Shown here piece after piece: positions 1-4,449 of a stretch of DNA of 6,543 bases (position 1 is the stretch's first letter; every line of letters begins with the position of its first letter). The notes beneath the pieces were generated by a model that saw nothing but the letters and a program-made list of their open reading frames with translations, ran no database searches and was not told the DNA's origin. The position numbers and the translations under genes are program-made. The stretch is from JACRGC01 sp035288785 (GTDB lineage Archaea; Micrarchaeota; Micrarchaeia; Norongarragalinales; SBBD01), in contig DATDZF010000082.1 of the NCBI GenBank assembly GCA_035288785.1, positions 1-6,543 of the forward strand, in the 5' to 3' direction.

Positions 1-859
1 TGACCTTCAAATTCAGCCCACCTATCGAGCGGGCATCAAATCCAATCGGCTGCCTGTATTCGAGATAATAACAGGGCTTGATGTTGCAATTCGTAGTGTT
101 ATAGGGAACTATTATCGCCTGGATTCCGGAGGTGAATTTCTCAATTGGCTCAAGGAAGAAGGAGCCCTCGGATGCCGTAACGATATTCGAGGGGGCAAAA
201 TACCCCAATTTTTTCTTATTGAATGCGCCATAATGGAATCCCCCGCTCGAGGGGCCGCCCATGGTGTCATAAAGGTCTGCATAGCCTAAGGAATCACAAT
301 CCGTATGCCGCCTGTCGCCAGGATTGACCCCATCGCCGCACTTCAATAGGTTTGCATGCGCAAGGCCGAGGTTGTGGCCGATCTCATGCGCCTCGGTTCC
401 GAATGTCATGCCCCCGCCTTCAATCACAAGCATCATCTGCTTTGAGCCGTCATTGCTGTTGATTGTATGGGCCCCGAAAGCAAGGCCGAATCCGCCGCAA
501 ATGTATCCGGAAAGGATCACGAGATGGCTGTAATATGGGAAGTATATGTCGGCATCGGAAACCTTGACAAGCTCGTTAATGATATTATTCTCGTTGCAAT
601 CGCGGTTGATTGGCAGCTTGTAGGGGCCAAAGAAGCTGAAGTTGAAGCCGGTCTTGTTGAAGGAGTTTTCCATGAAGAAGGCGTCCAGCTTATTGCCGGT
701 CTGCTCATAGCTGCTCATGTTGAAAGGGTAGTCCGTATCCTGGAAATTCACAGCGATGACGAGGACGTTTTGCTTGGTGGCGGCTGCATTTGAGATAGGG
801 ACAAAAAAAAGCAATAGTAAAGCAAAGGATGGAACTGCCTTTAGCCATGAATGCGACAT
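1..859 (-). CDS. Secreted gametolysin-like (M11-type) zinc metalloprotease, 3' end missing
   Basis: This reading frame runs without a stop from an ATG at 859-857 to the left edge, giving the first 286 residues of a longer protein. Residues about 7-26 form a hydrophobic signal peptide ending near SNAA, so the protein should be exported. The zinc-binding motif HEIGHNLGLAH (His158, Glu159, His162, His168) fits the metzincin pattern HExxHxxGxxH, and YDTMGG (Met200) is a good Met-turn. Peptidase M11 of the gametolysin type is the closest family I recognise; another metzincin family is possible. Several N-glycosylation sequons are present (near residues 47, 68, 73, 254). It is a clear paralogue of the protease at 4450-6543, sharing the NKT-x-x-NFS-x-FGPY and YYLEYRQPIGFD blocks. 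An extra cysteine pair (258, 263) sits in a small insert absent from the paralogue. There is no Shine-Dalgarno sequence; a TATA-like box about 24 bases upstream suggests a leaderless mRNA. Whether it carries a stalk and anchor cannot be seen. Confidence 0.9.
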   Translation of the reverse strand, partial: MSHSWLKAVPSFALLLLFFVPISNAAATKQNVLVIAVNFQDTDYPFNMSSYEQTGNKLDAFFMENSFNKTGFNFSFFGPYKLPINRDCNENNIINELVKVSDADIYFPYYSHLVILSGYICGGFGLAFGAHTINSNDGSKQMMLVIEGGGMTFGTEAHEIGHNLGLAHANLLKCGDGVNPGDRRHTDCDSLGYADLYDTMGGPSSGGFHYGAFNKKKLGYFAPSNIVTASEGSFFLEPIEKFTSGIQAIIVPYNTTNCNIKPCYYLEYRQPIGFDARSIGGLNLKV

Positions 860-875
860 GGGAGCAATTATTCTT

Positions 876-888
876 GGGATATTAAAAT
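876..888 (-). promoter_or_regulatory. TATA-like promoter of the left protease gene
   Basis: On the minus strand the 35-base gap between the stop at 895 and the ATG at 859 contains TTTTAATATCCC. Its centre is about 24-25 bases upstream of the ATG, the usual archaeal TATA-to-start distance, so transcription would begin at or next to the start codon. The bases just before the ATG (GCTCCC) do not resemble a ribosome binding site, which fits leaderless translation. Inferred from sequence only. Confidence 0.5.
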
Positions 889-894
889 GACTTT

Positions 895-1371
895 CTATGC
901 CTGTGCCGGCATCGCTTTCCGCTCCCTTGCAAACTCAATCCTTTTTCCTGAATCTTCTTCCATCGCGAAGAACGCGAAATTCTGGAGGATGCTTGCTATC
1001 TTGAGCGCATCAGCAGCCTTGAAATAGACGGCGTTACGAGTGACCTGAGGGTTAGAATCAAGAAGCCGAAGCGAGATGCTTGAGGGCATCAATTTTCCAT
1101 TCTTGCTTACCATGCTATCCCAAATGCTCACATCAACTGCGCTTTGGGAATAGGCGAAATTCAGGCGTAAACTCCGCTTGGGCCTTCTCCTCGGGGAAGG
1201 ATTATCCGAAACCGGCTCTTGCTTCTCCTCAATTTCTTCTCCTGGGACTCCCAAAACCTCCTGCTTTCCTTCCATACCAATCACCCACTCCCCCACAACC
1301 ACAATAAGAGAAAATAATCGCGAATTAGGAGTACGCGGCGACACCCATGGCAGGCTTTTTCCTGCTTGCAT
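895..1371 (-). CDS. Unrecognised small protein encoded directly behind radA
   Basis: I do not recognise a family. From the ATG at 1371 the product has 158 residues. Residues 1-33 are hydrophobic in part (LFSLIVVVGEWVIG), 43-52 are acidic, and 60-69 form a basic patch (PRRRPKRSLR). Residues 68-140 look like a compact domain: a beta-rich start (LRLNFAYSQSAVDVSIWDSM), then a predicted amphipathic helix around YFKAADALKIASILQNFAFF. The ATG at 1371 was chosen because GGGGGAG stands 5 bases before it and the gap to the radA stop is only 20 bases, which suggests co-transcription. Alternatives are a TTG at 1401, overlapping the end of radA, and an ATG at 1275 preceded by GGTGAT, which would start just before the acidic segment. 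Codons upstream of 1275 look less like those of the neighbours, so 1275 is a serious rival. The basic patch and the position beside radA would suit a nucleic-acid-binding role, but that is inference. Confidence 0.65.
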   Translation of the reverse strand: MQAGKSLPWVSPRTPNSRLFSLIVVVGEWVIGMEGKQEVLGVPGEEIEEKQEPVSDNPSPRRRPKRSLRLNFAYSQSAVDVSIWDSMVSKNGKLMPSSISLRLLDSNPQVTRNAVYFKAADALKIASILQNFAFFAMEEDSGKRIEFARERKAMPAQA

Positions 1372-1376
1372 CGCCT

Positions 1377-1383
1377 CTCCCCC
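1377..1383 (-). promoter_or_regulatory. Ribosome binding site favouring the 1371 start
   Basis: On the minus strand GGGGGAG is followed by AGGCG and then ATG at 1371, a 5-base spacing from the GGAG core. It lies between the radA stop (1392) and that ATG. It supports 1371 over the alternative start at 1275. Confidence 0.5.
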
Positions 1384-1391
1384 AGATTTTA

Positions 1392-2405
1392 TTACTCGCA
1401 ATCCGAAATTCCAATTTCAGATACCCGAAACACGCACTCCCCATCTGGCATGTTAGGGCTGTCCACGATCTTTGCGACCCTCCGGTCCTCCTTGCTCCTC
1501 CGGAAGTACAGCCGGTAGGTGCTCTGGTGCGCAAGGACGTTGCCTCCGACAGGAACCGTGGGATCGCCGAACAATATGTCCGGCCGATCCATCACCTGGT
1601 TGGTTACATAGATCGCAAGGTTGTAGATGTCCGCAAGCTTTTGGAGCGTGTGCAAATGCTTGTTTAGCTTTTGCTGCCTGTCCGCCAGCATGCCCCTTCC
1701 CACGTAATCGCTCCGAAACGAGGAGGTAAGCGAATCCACGATGACCAGCTTGATGTTGTTTTCCTTGATCAGGTCACCCGCCTTGTCTGCAAGAAGGATT
1801 TGGTGGTCGGAATTCTGCGAGCGCGCCACGTGGATGTTTTTGAGGATTACATCGGGGTCGAGGCCTCTTGAAACTGCAATTTGGGCGATCCTCTCGGGCC
1901 GGAAGGTGTTTTCGGAGTCTATGAAAAGGACGCCTCCGCCAAGCCCGCCCTGGTCAACTGGAAGCTGCGTATTCACGGAAAGTTGGAAGGCGAGCTGGGA
2001 TTTGCCGCTTCCGAATTTCCCGAATGCTTCGGTAATGGCCTGGGTTTCCACGCCGCCGCCGATGAGAATGTCAAGCTCTTTTGAGCCGGTGGTGATCCGG
2101 CCTATGAATTTCCTGCGCTCAAGCACCTTGTCGCCGGTTTCAAAGCCCATGTCCATGGCGTCACGTGCCGCATTGATCGCCTTGATTGCGGTGCCTTCGC
2201 CAATGCCGGCAACTTCCGCCAGTTCAACTGGCATGGAAACTGCAAGCGCCATCAGTGAATCGTAGCCCGCATCCCTAAGTTTTGCGGCAATTGTTCCCCC
2301 CACGCCCGGAATGTCCTCAATTGAGGTGATCTTCTTTTCCTTCTTCTTGAATTTCGGCTCCGGCTCTTGCGTAAGCTCCGCTGCTATCTCAAGTTCTTCC
2401 CTCAT
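1392..2405 (-). CDS. radA: DNA repair and recombination protein RadA
   Basis: RadA is the archaeal RecA/Rad51 recombinase. It forms ATP-dependent filaments on single-stranded DNA and catalyses homologous pairing and strand exchange. From the ATG at 2405 the product has 337 residues, normal for the family. Residues 1-25 are charged. A helix-hairpin-helix domain spans about 27-82 (IEDIPGVGGTIAAKLRDAGY). The filament-interface stretch is GFETGDKVLERR (88-99), FxxG rather than FxxA, a form I recall from haloarchaeal RadA. Walker A is GKFGSGKSQ (129-137), Walker B is LVIVDS (220-225), and VGRGMLADRQQKLNKHL and VTNQV cover the DNA-binding loop region. The C-terminal YRLYFRRSKEDRR and DSPNMPDGECVFR blocks are typical. 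No intein is present. The frame stays open upstream to an ATG at 2525 and a TTG at 2528, but the extra 40 residues look unlike RadA, and GGTGG stands 5 bases before 2405, so 2405 is preferred. Confidence 0.97.
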   Translation of the reverse strand: MREELEIAAELTQEPEPKFKKKEKKITSIEDIPGVGGTIAAKLRDAGYDSLMALAVSMPVELAEVAGIGEGTAIKAINAARDAMDMGFETGDKVLERRKFIGRITTGSKELDILIGGGVETQAITEAFGKFGSGKSQLAFQLSVNTQLPVDQGGLGGGVLFIDSENTFRPERIAQIAVSRGLDPDVILKNIHVARSQNSDHQILLADKAGDLIKENNIKLVIVDSLTSSFRSDYVGRGMLADRQQKLNKHLHTLQKLADIYNLAIYVTNQVMDRPDILFGDPTVPVGGNVLAHQSTYRLYFRRSKEDRRVAKIVDSPNMPDGECVFRVSEIGISDCE

Positions 2406-2410
2406 TTCTA

Positions 2411-2415
2411 CCACC
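2411..2415 (-). promoter_or_regulatory. GGTGG ribosome binding site of radA
   Basis: On the minus strand AAGGTGG is followed by TAGAA and the ATG at 2405. GGTG is a typical archaeal Shine-Dalgarno core, and the 5-base spacing decides the start of radA against the in-frame upstream ATG at 2525, which lacks a convincing site. Confidence 0.65.
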
Positions 2416-2478
2416 TTGGCGCCAGAAGTTCCCATGAAGGGAGCATTTTCGGCAGATCGGCCTTTTTGGAATGCGTAA

Positions 2479-2522
2479 GGAAAGTTTGGCTTTCCAAAGC
2501 ACGCACAGGAATTTTTTTCCTG
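2479..2522 (-). promoter_or_regulatory. Tandem hairpins in the radA leader
   Basis: Two perfect inverted repeats lie in the probable 5' leader of radA. CAGGAA and TTCCTG (2506-2522) flank a 5-base loop. GGAAAG and CTTTCC (2479-2495) flank another 5-base loop. A third stem, TTTGG/CCAAA around AAAG (2485-2498), overlaps the second and cannot form together with it, so the leader could switch between folds. A regulatory role is inference. If translation really began at 2525 these would be coding. Confidence 0.35.
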
Positions 2523-2574
2523 CATCAAAAACCGCCAAACCTTTTTCCAGATGGAATTAAGAGGTCGGGGGAGG

Positions 2575-2582
2575 TTTATAAA
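2575..2582 (-). promoter_or_regulatory. Likely TATA box of radA
   Basis: TTTATAAA is an ideal archaeal TATA box. On the minus strand it predicts transcription from about 2553 and a leader of about 150 bases before the ATG at 2405. The sequence is self-complementary, so direction cannot be told from the box itself. A second candidate, AAATATAT near 2635-2643, lies further upstream. No plus-strand gene follows. Confidence 0.5.
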
Positions 2583-2800
2583 GGGTTTCAGGGGTGGGTT
2601 CGGGTGACAGAAGAGGGGAAGTTGAAAGCACCCACATATATTTAGGGCGTTCGGGTTTTGAGGCTAAAAATCACTTTCTTCGCGGCGTGTTCGGGAGGTA
2701 AAAGCCGGAGCCGTTGCGCCTAAGCAGCGGGGCACAGAATCTGCTCCATCACCTTGGTTTCTGTTGGGGGGAGACTTTGGGCATAATCATTCCTAAATTG

Positions 2801-2825
2801 TCACTTGAGTAATATGCTCAAGTGA
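2801..2825 (-). terminator. Perfect hairpin just behind the ATPase gene
   Basis: TCACTTGAG and CTCAAGTGA pair perfectly over 9 bases around a 7-base loop, starting 10 bases after the ATPase stop at 2836. The position suggests a transcript end or a 3' stabilising structure. No T-run follows on the minus strand, so it is not a standard intrinsic terminator. As DNA it could equally be an operator. Confidence 0.45.
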
Positions 2826-2835
2826 TGAATTCCAT

Positions 2836-4281
2836 TCAGCACAGCAATAAAAATAGCCACAAAGGAATCAGAAAGACGTTATTTTTATACTCTAATTTAT
2901 TCTTGGTTATGATGATTCCAAAATGGCTTTTTTCGTTTTCTTTCAGGAATAATTTTATGCCTTTTTCATCTTCATTATTGATCTTGTTCCGGTACTTCAC
3001 TTCAACGGGAAAAGGCATCCTTGCATACACGAGAACATGGTCAACTTCTGTTCCGTTTTTCCAATAAAAGCATTCGGCATTCTGCGAACCTAGGAAAAAG
3101 GAAAGCCGCCTAAGATGGTCATGCACAACCGTATCGGCCATCAGTCCTACATCTGTGGAATTTGAAAGCGCCAACTTAGAGTAAGTGCCATTCAAGGCGT
3201 TTCTAAGCCCGGTATCCATTATATAGTTTTTTTCCGGGTTCCTAAGCTGCTTGGCCCTATTTGACGCATAAATTCGGGAGGAAGTAATGATAAAGACATC
3301 CTTGAGATAGTTCAGATATTCACTCAGCGTATCAATTTTTAGCTTCATTGTCTGCGACAGATTTTGCTTCGATAGTCTTTCAGATGAATGGGTTGCCAAA
3401 TAAAGTAGCACATCTTCTAAGGCGCTCGGGTTTCTAACATCAAAAACCTTAACGATGTCCCGGTATATTACCAATTGCAGCATTTCCCTCAGATATTTTG
3501 AGCATGCCGGGTAATCTTCCTTTGAAAGAAGTTCGATGTAGCCTCCTTTTACTAGATATTCAGAGAGCAGGATTTCGATCTCGTTTTGAGCGGGAGCGAG
3601 CTTGGTGTTCGCAGTTTTTAGTTCCTGCCAAAAATAATTAGGGTCCTTATTTGCTAGGGAGGCCATAAGGCCGTCCCGTACTGCCAAACTAATCGAATTG
3701 AGCCATTCGGGATCGCGCTTGCTCTTAAAACGCAAATAATCAATGAATTTTAACGGCATTACATAGTGGAGCATTATCCTTCCCACCAGGGATTCGGAAC
3801 TGCCTTTTGTCAATTCTGTTGATGAGGAACCGCTTACGGTGAATTTTATTTTGTAGTTCCGGTCATAATAGCTCGCCTTGATCGTATCGCTCCATTTTTT
3901 TATCTTTTGAATCTCATCAAAAAAGACGTAAACCTTCTCCTTCAGATCGTGGAAACTTTTTTCCAGAATATTTTTTGAATACGCGTCCATAACTGACGCG
4001 ATTAGGCTATCTTGTTCTTTGTCGAATTTAGGATCGTCGAATTGCATGTAGAGTATGTTCTTTGGAGGGACGCCCCGATCCAACAGGTCTTGTATGAGCT
4101 GATCCATCAGCACCGTTTTCCCAACTCTCCTCGGGCCTATTATCGCGGAAATCATCCTTTCATCCAAAGCTTTTTTTAAAACGAAAAAGTCCCGCCTTTT
4201 GGCCTCCGGGGTTTGGTTTTTCCGATTCTCCCACCAGGGATTCTCTGCATATAATATTTTCAATAGCTCATTTTCTTCCAT
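2836..4281 (-). CDS. AAA_14/DUF4143-type ATPase with nuclease-like C-terminus
   Basis: From the ATG at 4281 the product has 481 residues, the usual size for this family. Walker A is GPRRVGKT (49-56), Walker B is VYVFFDEIQ (117-125), the sensor strand is TVSGSSS (148-154), and SLVGRIM (164-170) supplies a probable arginine finger. NPWWENR near the N-terminus is also typical. After about residue 235 comes the DUF4143 region, ending with TEVDHVL (411-417) and PVEVKY (425-430). The D-x(n)-E-x-K arrangement resembles the PD-(D/E)xK fold, though nuclease activity is not established for the family. The cellular role is unknown. The gene is richer in A and T and in AAA, AAT and ATA codons than its neighbours, and such ATPases occur as scattered, patchy families, so horizontal acquisition is plausible. 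A TTG at 4299 would add six residues, but the ATG fits better with the TATA box near 4311 and a nearly leaderless transcript. Confidence 0.93.
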   Translation of the reverse strand: MEENELLKILYAENPWWENRKNQTPEAKRRDFFVLKKALDERMISAIIGPRRVGKTVLMDQLIQDLLDRGVPPKNILYMQFDDPKFDKEQDSLIASVMDAYSKNILEKSFHDLKEKVYVFFDEIQKIKKWSDTIKASYYDRNYKIKFTVSGSSSTELTKGSSESLVGRIMLHYVMPLKFIDYLRFKSKRDPEWLNSISLAVRDGLMASLANKDPNYFWQELKTANTKLAPAQNEIEILLSEYLVKGGYIELLSKEDYPACSKYLREMLQLVIYRDIVKVFDVRNPSALEDVLLYLATHSSERLSKQNLSQTMKLKIDTLSEYLNYLKDVFIITSSRIYASNRAKQLRNPEKNYIMDTGLRNALNGTYSKLALSNSTDVGLMADTVVHDHLRRLSFFLGSQNAECFYWKNGTEVDHVLVYARMPFPVEVKYRNKINNEDEKGIKLFLKENEKSHFGIIITKNKLEYKNNVFLIPLWLFLLLC

Positions 4282-4304
4282 AGCAATATCTTTGGTCAAA
4301 GGGC

Positions 4305-4318
4305 TTTTTAATATTATC
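4305..4318 (-). promoter_or_regulatory. TATA box of the ATPase gene
   Basis: On the minus strand GATAATATTAAAAA is centred about 28-30 bases upstream of the ATG at 4281. Transcription would start within a few bases of that codon, giving a leaderless or nearly leaderless mRNA. No Shine-Dalgarno sequence is visible before the ATG, in agreement with this. Confidence 0.5.
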
Positions 4319-4339
4319 CCTTTACGTAGGTAATAAGCT

Positions 4340-4436
4340 GGGCACTTTTGTACCTTTATAAAGGTATAAAAACTAAACCCATAAGTTAATAAACTTACCT
4401 TTTTACCTCTGGATTATGGAATGAACCAAAGTGCCC
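4340..4436. repeat. Nested inverted repeats in the spacer before the ATPase gene
   Basis: The outer arms GGGCACTTT (4340-4348) and AAAGTGCCC (4428-4436) are exact complements. Inside lie two more inverted repeats of the same design, each a 6-base stem with a 4-base loop: TACCTTTATAAAGGTA (4351-4366, a perfect 16-base palindrome containing a TATA box) and TAAGTTAATAAACTTA (4382-4397). The whole could fold as a three-way junction. It lies between the stop of the right protease gene and the ATPase promoter. It could be an operator, a transcript-end structure or a remnant of a small mobile element. Confidence 0.6.
4368..4377 (-). terminator. Possible T-rich stop signal behind the right protease gene
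   Basis: About 75 bases after the stop at 4450 the minus strand reads GGGTTTAGTTTTTATACC. Archaeal RNA polymerase often stops at such T-runs. The run is short (five T), so this is a weak call. Confidence 0.3.
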
Positions 4437-4449
4437 CTGGTCTGGCTGC

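Larger units (their letters stand above)
2406..2835. other. 430-base stretch without a protein gene between radA and the ATPase gene
   Basis: No convincing protein gene was found on either strand. From right to left it holds a perfect 9-base-pair hairpin at 2801-2825, a small hairpin at 2711-2730, three copies of GTTCGGG on the plus strand (2598, 2649, 2689), two TATA candidates (2635-2643 and 2575-2582) and the radA leader with hairpins. The 2711-2730 hairpin is CCGTTGC and GCAGCGG around a 6-base loop. One of its pairs is a G-U wobble that exists only in a plus-strand transcript and becomes an A-C mismatch on the minus strand. A non-coding RNA is therefore possible but not shown. Confidence 0.45.

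Noticed and set aside
467..793. Plus-strand frame of 108 codons
   Set aside because: It lies fully opposite the left protease, whose minus-strand frame has a signal peptide and an intact zinc motif.
1741..2265. Plus-strand frame of 174 codons
   Set aside because: Antisense shadow of radA, which is certain from its motifs.
2406..2528. N-terminal extension of RadA to 2525 or 2528
   Set aside because: The extra residues do not resemble RadA and the upstream starts lack a good ribosome binding site, whereas GGTGG stands 5 bases before 2405. Kept as a rival reading.
2671..2745. Minus-strand fragment reading RFCAPLLRRNGSGFYLPN, faintly like a zinc-ribbon start
   Set aside because: There is no start codon, the second and later cysteines are missing, and a stop precedes it. 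Too short and too degenerate to call a pseudogene.
2822..3067. Plus-strand frame with hydrophobic stretches
   Set aside because: Antisense to the C-terminal part of the ATPase gene, where the minus strand carries the conserved EVDHVL and PVEVKY motifs.
3781..4243. Exact 15-base direct repeat TCCCACCAGGGATTC at 3781-3795 and 4229-4243
   Set aside because: The copies are read in different frames, within two family-conserved motifs (SLVGR and NPWW), so coincidence is more likely than a functional repeat.
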